From positions 1 through 20,933 of IMG/VR virus record IMGVR_UViG_3300030109_000617: a DNA stretch of 20,933 nucleotides; one strand, written 5' to 3'. Positions 1 to 7,544 of this stretch are shown here, piece by piece. The notes below the pieces were generated by a model, which did no database searches, was not told the origin of the DNA, and saw only the letters and a program-made list of their open reading frames with translations. Both the position numbers and the translations under genes were made by a program. The DNA is from a virus. Within the stretch, counting starts at the first letter, position 1. Each line of letters starts with the position of its first letter.

Positions 1-57
1 GCTGAGGCGAAAGCGTCTGGTCGCAATATTGAACCTGTTGGAGCGCGGTGGGTGTAA
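1..57 (+). CDS. 3' end of an upstream gene, probably terminase large subunit
   Basis: An open frame enters from the left edge and ends at the TAA at 55-57, giving 18 residues that finish GRNIEPVGARWV. The final A of its stop is the first base of the portal ATG (TAATG overlap), so the two genes are translationally linked. Too little is visible to recognise a family. The assignment to terminase rests only on position, because in most tailed phages the large terminase subunit lies directly upstream of the portal. It could also be another small gene between terminase and portal. Confidence 0.5.
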   Translation, partial: AEAKASGRNIEPVGARWV

Positions 58-1943
58 TGGCTCGTAAAACCCGTAAAGAAAAATATGAATTAATTAACGA
101 GAGACTTGTAGCGTCTACTCGTTGGCGTGAAGAGATGGGTTATGACCGTCTTTGGCGACGCATGATTGATCTTTACCGAGGTAAGCATTGGCCGCAAACT
201 ACATCTAATGAAGATTTGATAGCCGTAAACATAGCGTTTTCTACTATTAACGTTATTGCTCCTTCAGTTTCAGTTAATCATCCTAAAATTGTTGTAACAC
301 CTAATCAACCAGAAGACGAGGATCGTTCTGCTTTTGTTGAAGCAGTAGTTAATTATCTTTGGAAGCATCACGATTTTCGTAGCCCGTTTAAACGTGCTGT
401 TAAAGATTTTCTTATTTTTGGTCACGGTTGGATTAAAGTTGGTTGGAAGTTTGTTGAGCAGGAACGTGCGTTAAGCGATTCTGAAAAGGATGTTTATTTA
501 GACGAAGCGATAATGGAGGCTGATACCTTCGCTATGCAAAATCCTGATTTGGCTGGGGATTTACCAACTGATGAAGATTTGATGGCTAATTTGCCTTCAA
601 CAGAAATGACTATTGTTGAAGATCAACCTTTCGTTGAACGTGTGTCACCTTTTGATATTCTTGTAGATCCTGAAGCAACATGCATGGATGACGCTAAATG
701 GATCGCTCAAAGAGTGGTACGTCCTTTAGATGAAGCGCAGGCTGATAAACGATATAAACCTTCTGTTAGAAGAAAGTTGTCTGCTGACGCTACTGTTACA
801 GATTCATTACAAAATCCTGCCAGAGATGACCGTTACGTTTCTGACGCTGAACGTGTAATTATTTGGGAATATTACGACATTATGGGTAACACTATGTGTG
901 TTATGGCTGATTCTGGCGACGAGTTTCTTGTGGACCCAACTCCTATGCCGTATGCGTATGGTCAACCGTTTGTGATGATACGCAATTACGATGTTCCTGA
1001 TTTCTTTTACCCTATGGGTGATTTAGAAGCAATAGAGTCTTTACAAGAAGAACTAGACAAAACCCGTAGCCAATTAGTTAACGCTAGAAAACGTTATGGA
1101 CGTAAATATTTATACCACGAACGTTCTTTTGGTCCTGAAGGTCGTGAGGCTTTAGAATCTGAACAAGATGGACGGTTTGTTCCTGTCGTTGACGAGAACA
1201 AACCTTTGTCTGAAGTCATTATGCCTTTGCCGCAAATACCGTTGTCGCCTGAAGTTTACAATACTTCTTCAATTATTGAAAACGACATTAACGTTGTATC
1301 AGGTGTTTCTGAGTATGCTCGTGGTCAAATGCCTGAGATACGGCGTACCGCTACTGAGGCTTCAATTATTGCTGATGCTGGTAACGCTAGAGCGGCAGAC
1401 AAACTAGCGATTGTAGAACTTAGTATTGGAATGATTGCTCGTCGTGTGATCCAAGTTATGCAACAGTTTATGACTGGTGAGCAAATGGCTTATGTCGCTG
1501 CTAATGGTGGCGAAAATCTTTTTATTCCTTTCAACAGGGAAGACATTGTTGGGGAATACGATTTTAGTGTTGAGGCTGGTTCTACTCAGCCAATGAACGA
1601 CACTATAAGAAAACAGCAGGCTGTTTCTTTGTTAAACGCTATGGCTCCTTTGATTGGAACTGTTATTGATCCTATGGCTTTAGCAAAACATGTTCTTCAG
1701 CAAGGATTTGGTATTAAAAATCCTGATAAATTTATTATGCAGCAACCTCCTATGCCGATGGGACCGGAGCAAGGCGGTCCTGAAGGTGGACCGAATGCTG
1801 CTATGGGGATGCCTGCGGACATGGGAAGCATGATGCCTCCTGTTGCTCCTGAAGCCGGTGCTTTTGCACCGACTGGCGGTGTTCCCCCTGAGTTGTTAGC
1901 ACAAATGCAAGGCCAAATGGGTTTGGATTTGTTTAACTTATAA
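57..1943 (+). CDS. Phage portal protein
   Basis: Predicted portal, the ring at the capsid vertex through which DNA is packaged and ejected. The 628-residue length is normal for portals. The N-terminus is basic and helical, followed by an LYRGKHWP stretch (about residues 40-47) and a VNHPKIVVTPNQPEDED segment, both in the style of portals from aquatic short-tailed phages. A long helical segment (about 325-365, LEELDKTRSQLVNARKR) fits the portal stem/wing. The C-terminus, from about residue 560, is rich in Met, Pro and Gly and probably disordered. A GTG start at 48 would add three residues. I prefer ATG 57 because it overlaps the upstream stop as TAATG and has GGAG at 40-43. It is followed directly by scaffold and capsid genes, which supports the call. 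The exact portal family was not determined. Confidence 0.85.
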   Translation: MARKTRKEKYELINERLVASTRWREEMGYDRLWRRMIDLYRGKHWPQTTSNEDLIAVNIAFSTINVIAPSVSVNHPKIVVTPNQPEDEDRSAFVEAVVNYLWKHHDFRSPFKRAVKDFLIFGHGWIKVGWKFVEQERALSDSEKDVYLDEAIMEADTFAMQNPDLAGDLPTDEDLMANLPSTEMTIVEDQPFVERVSPFDILVDPEATCMDDAKWIAQRVVRPLDEAQADKRYKPSVRRKLSADATVTDSLQNPARDDRYVSDAERVIIWEYYDIMGNTMCVMADSGDEFLVDPTPMPYAYGQPFVMIRNYDVPDFFYPMGDLEAIESLQEELDKTRSQLVNARKRYGRKYLYHERSFGPEGREALESEQDGRFVPVVDENKPLSEVIMPLPQIPLSPEVYNTSSIIENDINVVSGVSEYARGQMPEIRRTATEASIIADAGNARAADKLAIVELSIGMIARRVIQVMQQFMTGEQMAYVAANGGENLFIPFNREDIVGEYDFSVEAGSTQPMNDTIRKQQAVSLLNAMAPLIGTVIDPMALAKHVLQQGFGIKNPDKFIMQQPPMPMGPEQGGPEGGPNAAMGMPADMGSMMPPVAPEAGAFAPTGGVPPELLAQMQGQMGLDLFNL

Positions 1944-1944
1944 T

Positions 1945-1959
1945 GGGACAGTTAGTCCC
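1945..1959 (+). terminator. Small hairpin after portal gene, weak terminator candidate
   Basis: GGGAC (1945-1949), loop AGTTA and GTCCC (1955-1959) form a perfect 5-bp stem one base after the portal stop, followed by TCTTT. The stem is short and the T-tract interrupted, so termination would be partial at best. It may instead mark an RNA processing site or protect the 3' end. The rest of the 61-base gap (1944-2004) holds only the GAGG ribosome site at 1992-1995 for the next gene. Confidence 0.35.
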
Positions 1960-2004
1960 TCTTTAATAGAGCAACCTTATGGACTCTAAGTGAGGTAAAA
2001 CAAA

Positions 2005-2745
2005 ATGGAAGACGAGTTGATGGAACCCACGGAAGTGGACACTTCGGAAGCGTCAGAGGAAGTATTAGAGGAACCTGTTGAGGGAGCCTACACCATAAAG
2101 GTGGACGGCGAAGAACATCAGGTCAGCCTTGAAGAACTTCAAGACGGCTACCAACGACAAGCAGATTACACACGTAAGACGCAAGAGTTGGCAGACGAAC
2201 GTAGACGGTTACAGCAAGCGGAAGCAATAGTGTCTTCGTTGGAAAATAATCCAGCAGAGACTTTAAATGCTTTAGGAGAAGCCTTTGGTTTGGCAGCACA
2301 ACCACCGGCTCCGATCCGGAATACTAATGATAATTGGTATGACGATGAAGAGCCTCAACAAGTGGACGCTACTGCAATGCGTGTATCTGAATTAGAGCAA
2401 CGTTTAGCGCAGCAAGATCGTCTAGCACGTAAACAACAAGTAGAAAAACAAGTAGAAGATCTTAAAGATCAATACGGAGATTTTGACTCTAACGAACTTT
2501 TTGAACATGCGTTGCGGCACAAAATAGGAAACCTTGAAGCAGCATTAACTCATATGCGGTTTGATTCAGTTTCTGAAAAAGCAACAAAGTTGGAAAAGGA
2601 ACAAGAGCGTACTGGGGCTAAACGGGATGCCGCAGTTGTTGAATCTGGTGGTTCAACAGCAGCGAATACTGTTAAAACTCAGGCTAAAAATCCTCCGCAA
2701 ACGATCAGAGAGGCTTTTGCTCAGGCTAAGAAAAACTTAGTCTGA
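2005..2745 (+). CDS. Capsid scaffolding protein
   Basis: Predicted scaffolding protein that directs capsid assembly from inside the procapsid and is then lost. It has 246 residues. The first 30 are strongly acidic. Then comes a VDGEEHQVSLEELQDGYQRQ motif (33-52) continuing into QADYTRKTQELADERRRLQQ, a pattern I know from scaffold genes of many aquatic and actinobacterial phages. The middle (about 120-200) is highly charged and predicted helical/coiled coil, and the C-terminus is basic, as expected of scaffolds that contact the capsid protein. GAGG at 1992-1995 supports ATG 2005. It lies between portal and capsid genes, the usual place. No protease gene or protease motif is visible, so how the scaffold leaves the head is not shown. 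Confidence 0.82.
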   Translation: MEDELMEPTEVDTSEASEEVLEEPVEGAYTIKVDGEEHQVSLEELQDGYQRQADYTRKTQELADERRRLQQAEAIVSSLENNPAETLNALGEAFGLAAQPPAPIRNTNDNWYDDEEPQQVDATAMRVSELEQRLAQQDRLARKQQVEKQVEDLKDQYGDFDSNELFEHALRHKIGNLEAALTHMRFDSVSEKATKLEKEQERTGAKRDAAVVESGGSTAANTVKTQAKNPPQTIREAFAQAKKNLV

Positions 2746-2775
2746 TAATTTCACTGTAGGAGGTGGAGAAATAAA

Positions 2776-3717
2776 ATGGCTGGTAACAGTAATTTTGATG
2801 AAATACTTTCCACTACCCTGAATAACTACGTGCCGAAATTGGTTGATAACGTCTTTTCGGCTCGGCCTCTGTTTTATGCCTTGACAAAAGGTGACAACAT
2901 TCGGCGCATTTCAGGTGGTGCGAAAATTGTAACTCCTATTATCTATGGTTCAAACTCTACTGCTGCATCATATTCTGGTGTAGATACTTTGACGGTTACC
3001 GCTCAAACAGGTATCTCAGCCGCTGAATACGACTGGAAACAGTACGCAGCAACAGTAACTATTACTGGTATAGAGGAAGCCAAAAATAATGGCGAGGCTC
3101 AAATAATTGACTTGCTTGAAGGAAAAATTTTCCAAGCACAGGAAACAATCATTGATAACATGAATACCATGTTTTGGGGTGATGGTTCTGGCAACTCAAG
3201 CAAGGACTGGGAAGGTATCCAAAGTTTAGTTTCTGGTAGCACTGTGGGTGGTATTAACCCCGGTGGCTCTGGTAACTCTTTCTGGGCACCAACTCAAACA
3301 AACCTTGGTGGAGCGTTGTCTCTTGCAGGAATGGGAACTATTTATAACACCATTTCTGTAGGTAACGACCAACCTACCATTATATTTGCAAGACAACAGG
3401 GCTATGAAGCCTACGAAGCATTGCTTTCAAGTCAAATTCGGTACACCGACACTGACTTGGCTGACGGTGGATTCCAAAATCTTATGTTCAAGGGTGCGCC
3501 CATAACATTTGATTCTACATGTCCAGCAAATGAAATGTATTTCCTTAATACAAAATACATTCAACTTGTAGGCCACAGCGATGTTTGGTTCAAACCAACC
3601 CCGTTTGTGCGCCCAACCAACCAAGATTCTGTGTTCTCACAAATCTTGTGTTATGGAAACATGACCATTAGCAATCGTGCGCGTCAAGGACGTTTACACG
3701 GAATTACTAACGGTTAA
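2776..3717 (+). CDS. Major capsid protein, HK97-fold type
   Basis: Predicted major capsid protein, 313 residues. The layout fits HK97-fold capsid proteins: a short N-terminal arm (FDEILSTTLNNYVPKLVDNV), then RISGGAKIVTPIIYG, then a QYAATVTITGIEEAKNNG segment and a long helix (about 105-130, IDLLEGKIFQAQETIIDNMNTMFW) that would be the spine helix. Next are a Gly/Ser-rich domain and a C-terminal strand region. There is no obvious long cleaved prodomain, in keeping with a separate scaffold gene. It has the strongest ribosome site of the head genes (AGGAGG at 2758-2763 and GGAG at 2765-2768), and codon choice shifts to more C-ending AAC, ACC and TTC, both expected for the most abundant virion protein. 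A strong hairpin follows it. Confidence 0.88.
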   Translation: MAGNSNFDEILSTTLNNYVPKLVDNVFSARPLFYALTKGDNIRRISGGAKIVTPIIYGSNSTAASYSGVDTLTVTAQTGISAAEYDWKQYAATVTITGIEEAKNNGEAQIIDLLEGKIFQAQETIIDNMNTMFWGDGSGNSSKDWEGIQSLVSGSTVGGINPGGSGNSFWAPTQTNLGGALSLAGMGTIYNTISVGNDQPTIIFARQQGYEAYEALLSSQIRYTDTDLADGGFQNLMFKGAPITFDSTCPANEMYFLNTKYIQLVGHSDVWFKPTPFVRPTNQDSVFSQILCYGNMTISNRARQGRLHGITNG

Positions 3718-3730
3718 TTCTATTGTTAGG

Positions 3731-3752
3731 TGGGGGCTGCTTGCAGCCCCCA
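3731..3752 (+). terminator. Strong GC hairpin after the capsid gene, no U-tract
   Basis: TGGGGGCTGC (3731-3740) is directly followed by TTGCAGCCCCCA (3741-3752). It forms a stem of up to 10 bp, closing on a 2-base TT or, more realistically, 8-9 bp on a 4-6 base loop. It begins 13 bases after the capsid stop. No run of T follows, so it is not a standard intrinsic terminator. It is more likely to stabilise the capsid mRNA 3' end, cause a pause, or partly reduce read-through into the genes below. Confidence 0.6.
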
Positions 3753-3773
3753 TCCGACATGAAAGAATAAAGT

Positions 3774-4025
3774 ATGTCAAGAACTAACGCACTCGCTTAC
3801 ACGAAAAACATGAGGCCTTACGGTCAGCCAGCAGAAAATTTTAGAGATGCCACTCCACGCCCTCAAGCAGTTGGGCCGAACAGAAATGTTCGTCAAGTGG
3901 CAGATACCAGCGTGATCGCGCCTGTGTATGATTCAAATATTTGTTCTGCGTCTAAAAAGAATGGTGAACCTTGTAAGGGGAATAGGGTTGCGGATAGCGA
4001 GTTTTGTTCTTTTCATAGAGGATAG
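3774..4025 (+). CDS. Small protein with C-terminal Cys/His zinc-binding-like motif
   Basis: 83 residues, function unknown. The N-terminal 50 residues are Pro/Arg/Asn-rich and probably disordered. The C-terminus carries Cys57, Cys67, Cys78 and His81, spaced C-X9-C-X10-C-X2-H, in the context CSASKKNGEPCKG ... FCSFHRG. This resembles the short CxATxKxGxxCKN...YCxxH motif of small DUF5763-like zinc-binding proteins; that match is from memory of the pattern, not a search. Its position between capsid and adaptor genes suggests a minor head, head-decoration or completion role, but this is inference. The ribosome site is weak (GAAAGAATAA region upstream of 3774). The gene ends 8 bases before the adaptor start. 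Confidence 0.72.
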   Translation: MSRTNALAYTKNMRPYGQPAENFRDATPRPQAVGPNRNVRQVADTSVIAPVYDSNICSASKKNGEPCKGNRVADSEFCSFHRG

Positions 4026-4033
4026 GGGTTTTA

Positions 4034-4732
4034 ATGCAGTTATCTGAAATGCGTGATTACGCTAGAAATGTTGTTGATATTGATTCAACAGATATTTCTG
4101 ATGCTACGTTAAATCATTTTATTACTGAAGGCTATAACCTTATTATTCATTCTGAGAAACGTTGGCCGTTTCTTGAAACTTCAACTACTTTTTCAGCGGT
4201 TGCTGACACGAAAGATTATTCTATAACGACTGTTGGTGCTTCTGTAACGAATGGTTTACGGGAAATTAACAGTATAAGAACTGAAGATCATGTTCTTGAA
4301 TTAATCGGTTCAGACGACGGAGACATTATGTATCCGTTAGATACAAACACTACTGGTGAGCCTTGGTACTGGTCTTACTGGGGTGAAACTGTTCGGGTGT
4401 ATCCTACTCCTGATGCTACGTACACGATGCATGTTCGTGGTTATCGTAACGCTGCTCCTTTTGGAACTGGAACTGCTGACGACACTACTCCTGATTTGCC
4501 TGATCCTTTTGACAATGTTTTAAGTCTTTACGCTATTTACCGCTGTTATCAGCAGCAGGAAGATGGCGGCATGGCGCAACAATATTATGTTCAGTTTGTG
4601 GGCGAGTTAGGCAATTTGGCTGCTCGTTACAATGACACTCCGGCTCCTCAACCTATGATTTTAAATAGTCGCAGGGTTAGTAAATGGATGAGTCAATATT
4701 TGCCTGCTCGTTTACGTTACTCTTGGGAGTAA
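4034..4732 (+). CDS. Head-tail adaptor (connector) protein
   Basis: Predicted adaptor that docks under the portal and joins it to the tail, the role of P22 gp4 or T7 gp11. It has 232 residues. The N-terminus (LSEMRDYARNVVDIDSTDIS, then DATLNHFITEGYNLIIHSEKRWPF) has the helix-turn-helix pattern common to such adaptors: a short helix, a D/S-rich turn, then a helix with 'LN..I.EGY..I'. The middle is beta-rich with GEPWYWSYWGETVRVYPTPD, also typical of this group in short-tailed phages. The C-terminal part is helical (DNVLSLYAIYRCYQQQED, then the YVQFVGELGNLAARYND region). AGGGG just upstream supports ATG 4034. It lies between the capsid block and the nozzle-like gene, as expected. The subfamily is not certain. 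Confidence 0.75.
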   Translation: MQLSEMRDYARNVVDIDSTDISDATLNHFITEGYNLIIHSEKRWPFLETSTTFSAVADTKDYSITTVGASVTNGLREINSIRTEDHVLELIGSDDGDIMYPLDTNTTGEPWYWSYWGETVRVYPTPDATYTMHVRGYRNAAPFGTGTADDTTPDLPDPFDNVLSLYAIYRCYQQQEDGGMAQQYYVQFVGELGNLAARYNDTPAPQPMILNSRRVSKWMSQYLPARLRYSWE

Positions 4733-4735
4733 CGT

Positions 4736-6415
4736 ATGGCTTTAGATGATCACATTCCGCCTGCTAGTAGCGGAGAGCCTTATCGTTATGAGGAATTAAA
4801 AGATTTTACTGGTGGTTTGAACCTTAGATCGGATCAAACGTCTTTGGGTCCGTCAGAATCTCCTGCGATGTTAAACGTTGAGGTTGATCCACGGGGCGGT
4901 ATTGCTCGCCGTGACGCTATTGATGCGTTAAACGCTTCTGCTTTGGGTGAAATTCTTAAAATTTCTTCCCATCATGAAACTACTGGCGATAATCAGATTC
5001 TTGTCGCTGCTAAGGATAGTTCTAATACTGGTTTATATTATGGCACTGGTGGCAATTTTACTCGTATAAATACTAGCGCTAGTGGTTCTGGTGTTGCTTT
5101 GGCTGGTCATACTTTACCTAGTTTTGTTACGTTTAATGATGCAACTTTTATTTCTAATGGAGCATTTTTTGAAACTAATAAATCTGCTGTAAAGTGGACT
5201 GGTGCTAATAGTGCTTCTGTATTAACAGCAACTATTGATGGTAGCGCAGGTCAATTTCCTTTGGCTCGTTCATCATGCACTTGGGGAGAACGTGTTTGGG
5301 TAGCGAATACTACAGAAAGCAGCACAAACTATCCTAATCGTATTCGTTGGTCTGAAATAGATAAAGGTGACGAATGGGAAGCAGATTCTTATATAGATAT
5401 TGATATTGGGGAACATGGCGACCACATAACCGCTATTGTTCCTAATGGTGATCGTTTACTTGTGTTTAAAGAAAACGCTGTTTACGGCGTTTATGGGTTT
5501 GATTCCGATTCTTTTCAAGTAATTAACTTGACTAGAATTGCAGGAAGCATAGATGACTGCACTCCTGTTTCTTCTCCTATGGGTGTTTTCTTTTGGTACG
5601 CTCAAGAAGGCGTGTACAAGTTAGGTACAGAGTCTTTAGAGTACATGTTTCATCCTATTAAACCAGCGGTAACAAGAAGTCAGTTAACGTTTACTGGTGT
5701 TCCTTCTTTAATGTGGCATGACAATCGTTTGTGGGTTTCTGTTGATTATCAATCAGGCGACAATATACAAAATTCTAATCAAGTAAATCGTCGTAACGTT
5801 TTTGTATTTGATCCTTCTTTAGGTCAGGGCGGTAGTTGGACTCGTTTTGATATTAATGCCCGTAATTTGTTTGCTTATAAACCGCCGGGTGGAACTTTTT
5901 TAGGTTTATGTGCTACTTCTGATGTGGCTAGTGGAGTAACGACTGCTGCTTTTACTCGTGTGTGTAAAGTAAACATTGACGCTGATGTAGACGATTATAC
6001 TGGTGCTCCTTCTAATACTCAGATTCATTCGTTTTATCAGACTCGCTGGTTGGAAGGTAATCGCCCCACGTTTAATAAACGGTGGGGCAAAACACGTACG
6101 GTGTTGTTGGCTGATAACACTGTTGCTATTCAAATGAAAATTTATAAAGATTATAATACTGGTAGTGAGGCAACTACTTTGTCGCAGCAGATTACTGGTG
6201 AGGCTTCTTCTGCTGCTTGGGATTCTGCTACGTGGGATACCGATACTTGGGTTTCTTTTGGTGATTCTCAAATTTACAAGTTCTTTAAATGGCCTTCTGC
6301 TGGGACAGCAAAGGCTATATGTATAAGGTTTAATGTTGAACCGACCACGAATAACAACGGTAAGTGGGGTTGTACTTCTGTGGTTGGGATGTATCGGACT
6401 AGGAGAATAAGGTAA
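4736..6415 (+). CDS. Tail nozzle / stabilisation protein, P22 gp10-like
   Basis: 559 residues. Near the N-terminus is a FTGGLNLRSDQTSLGPSESP motif followed by ML-NVEVDPRGGIARRDAI. This 'GGLN.R.....L...E...L.N.....RGG...R.G' pattern is the hallmark of the P22 gp10-like stabilisation/hub family and related nozzle proteins of short-tailed phages. The rest is beta-rich with repeated W-rich blades (RVWVANTTE, NRIRWSEIDKGDEWE, NRLWVSVDYQ), fitting a propeller-like fold. It would extend the adaptor and hold the fibres and tail tip. GGGAG at 4725-4729 and a gap of three bases to the adaptor stop support ATG 4736. The stop overlaps the next ATG by one base. An 11-bp hairpin lies inside the gene at 6063-6088. 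Confidence 0.7.
   Translation: MALDDHIPPASSGEPYRYEELKDFTGGLNLRSDQTSLGPSESPAMLNVEVDPRGGIARRDAIDALNASALGEILKISSHHETTGDNQILVAAKDSSNTGLYYGTGGNFTRINTSASGSGVALAGHTLPSFVTFNDATFISNGAFFETNKSAVKWTGANSASVLTATIDGSAGQFPLARSSCTWGERVWVANTTESSTNYPNRIRWSEIDKGDEWEADSYIDIDIGEHGDHITAIVPNGDRLLVFKENAVYGVYGFDSDSFQVINLTRIAGSIDDCTPVSSPMGVFFWYAQEGVYKLGTESLEYMFHPIKPAVTRSQLTFTGVPSLMWHDNRLWVSVDYQSGDNIQNSNQVNRRNVFVFDPSLGQGGSWTRFDINARNLFAYKPPGGTFLGLCATSDVASGVTTAAFTRVCKVNIDADVDDYTGAPSNTQIHSFYQTRWLEGNRPTFNKRWGKTRTVLLADNTVAIQMKIYKDYNTGSEATTLSQQITGEASSAAWDSATWDTDTWVSFGDSQIYKFFKWPSAGTAKAICIRFNVEPTTNNNGKWGCTSVVGMYRTRRIR
6063..6088 (+). other. Intragenic long hairpin in the nozzle-like gene
   Basis: GCCCCAC (6063-6069) pairs with GTGGGGC (6082-6088), and GTTT (6070-6073) with AAAC (6077-6080). 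This gives an 11-bp stem with one bulged G (6081) and an AAT loop. It encodes NRPTFNKRWG. No terminator T-tract follows (AAAACA). Role unknown. Confidence 0.5.
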
Positions 6416-7314
6416 TGGCAGATTTAAGTACGGGGTCGGCGTTTGTGGCTGGTACCACGATTGTGGCTTCGGCTATGAATACTCGGTTTACTAGTGTGGA
6501 GACTTGGGCTAAGGGTACTCCTGATTTAAGTACTTCTGGGTCTATGACTACGATTAAAGGTACTTTGAATGTTGATGAGGCGGTTTCGTTTGATTCTTCT
6601 TTAACGATGACTGGTGCTTTAACTGTTGGGGTTAACGATACTGGCCATAATGTAACGTTTTATGGTGCGACTGATGGGGCGTACATGAAGTACGATCAAG
6701 CCGCTGATAGATTAATTGTTTTAGGTGGTGAAGTAGGTATTGGTACTACTTCTCCTGCTAAGCCACTTGATATTGTTACAGCAAGCGGTGATGCTTATAT
6801 CAAACAAAGCGATGGCACGACAACTACTGTTTTTGGTCCTGCTGGAAACTCCTCTGCTTTATGGGGTACTACCTCTGATCACGACATTTATTTTATTGTA
6901 AACAATACAGAAAAATTAAGATTAAAAGCCGATGGTACTTTAAACAGTTCTACAACTTATACCACTACGACTAGTACAGGCGCAAACATGGTTGTTGATT
7001 CTTCACCTCAAGGAGATTTCAAACGTTCTACTTCTTCCATAAGGTTTAAAACAGATGTTGAAACAATGGATGACGACTCTGCTGATGCGGTGTTAAATCT
7101 TCGTCCTGTTTCTTACAAGTCTTTGTGTTCTGGCGATGATAAAGATAGATCTCATTGGGGTTTTATTGCTGAGGAAGTTGTTGAAATTGATTCTCGTTTA
7201 GTGCATTTTGGTCCTAACGGAGAAGCAGATGGTGTTCAATATGACCGTGTTATACCTGCTTTAGTAAATGTTATTAAGCGTCAAGAAGCACGTATAGCAG
7301 CGCTGGAGGCATAA
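6415..7314 (+). CDS. Tail fibre with C-terminal S74 self-cleaving chaperone domain
   Basis: 299 residues. The N-terminal 60 residues (SGSAFVAGTTIVASAMNTRF) resemble fibre attachment regions of aquatic phages. Residues 67-180 hold GALTVGVNDTGHNVTFYG and GEVGIGTTSPAKPLDIV beta modules shared with the larger fibre downstream. Residues about 200-299 form a peptidase S74 / intramolecular chaperone domain: SSIRFKTDVETM, LNLRPVSYKS, HWGFIAEEVVEID, VQYDRVIPALVNVIKRQEAR. Ser207 and Lys212 have the S-X4-K spacing of the catalytic dyad of this family. By analogy with phage endosialidase and neck appendage proteins, the domain would help the fibre trimerise and then cut itself off just before Ser207. The AGGAG/AAGG upstream and TAATG overlap support ATG 6415. 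Host receptor unknown. Confidence 0.85.
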   Translation: MADLSTGSAFVAGTTIVASAMNTRFTSVETWAKGTPDLSTSGSMTTIKGTLNVDEAVSFDSSLTMTGALTVGVNDTGHNVTFYGATDGAYMKYDQAADRLIVLGGEVGIGTTSPAKPLDIVTASGDAYIKQSDGTTTTVFGPAGNSSALWGTTSDHDIYFIVNNTEKLRLKADGTLNSSTTYTTTTSTGANMVVDSSPQGDFKRSTSSIRFKTDVETMDDDSADAVLNLRPVSYKSLCSGDDKDRSHWGFIAEEVVEIDSRLVHFGPNGEADGVQYDRVIPALVNVIKRQEARIAALEA

Positions 7315-7544
7315 TGGGTGCCGAAATCATCGGCGCAGTCGGGCTTATTGCAGCCGCAACTGTAACTGGCATCTTGGCGTTGCTGGGTAAACGATTTCGG
7401 GACGAAAACAGTGAGCAACACGCTCAAAATTTAGACATGTTGGAAATGATTATAGATAATGTTGGAGAAGTAAAAGATGATGTGCGCGAAGTCAGAGACT
7501 CGCAAAACCGGCATCTTGAGTGGCACTTGGAGGAGGATAAATGA
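7314..7544 (+). CDS. Small one-helix membrane protein, holin candidate
   Basis: 76 residues. A single hydrophobic segment (about 4-25, IIGAVGLIAAATVTGILALL) is followed by KRFRDE and then a highly charged, predicted coiled-coil part ending RHLEWHLEEDK. This plan (N-terminal membrane helix, charged cytoplasmic tail with heptads VGEVKDDVREVRD) is common to small holin-like or DUF2746-like proteins of actinobacterial phages; the family assignment is by eye only. It could equally be a membrane-anchored accessory of tail function. GGAGG at 7305-7309 and TAATG overlap with the fibre gene support the start. Its stop overlaps the next start (ATGA). Finding it between two fibre genes, 12 kb from the endolysin, is unusual for a holin. 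Confidence 0.75.
   Translation: MGAEIIGAVGLIAAATVTGILALLGKRFRDENSEQHAQNLDMLEMIIDNVGEVKDDVREVRDSQNRHLEWHLEEDK

Noticed and set aside
1168-1407. 79-residue + strand frame within the portal gene
   Set aside because: Leucine-rich out-of-frame shadow of the portal without a ribosome site.
1939-1944. TATAAT at the portal stop codon as a promoter
   Set aside because: No acceptable -35 box at 16-18 bases upstream (the position reads about AATGGG), and the hexamer comes from a Leu codon plus the stop.
2881-2886. TTGACA inside the capsid gene as a -35 box
   Set aside because: No -10-like sequence at 16-19 bases downstream, and the position is inside a coding gene.
5906-6271. 121-residue open frame on the minus strand inside the nozzle-like gene
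   Set aside because: Mirror of a strong + strand coding gene; composition rich in Ser/Ile/Arg, no ribosome site or neighbours on the minus strand, and no minus-strand genes elsewhere.
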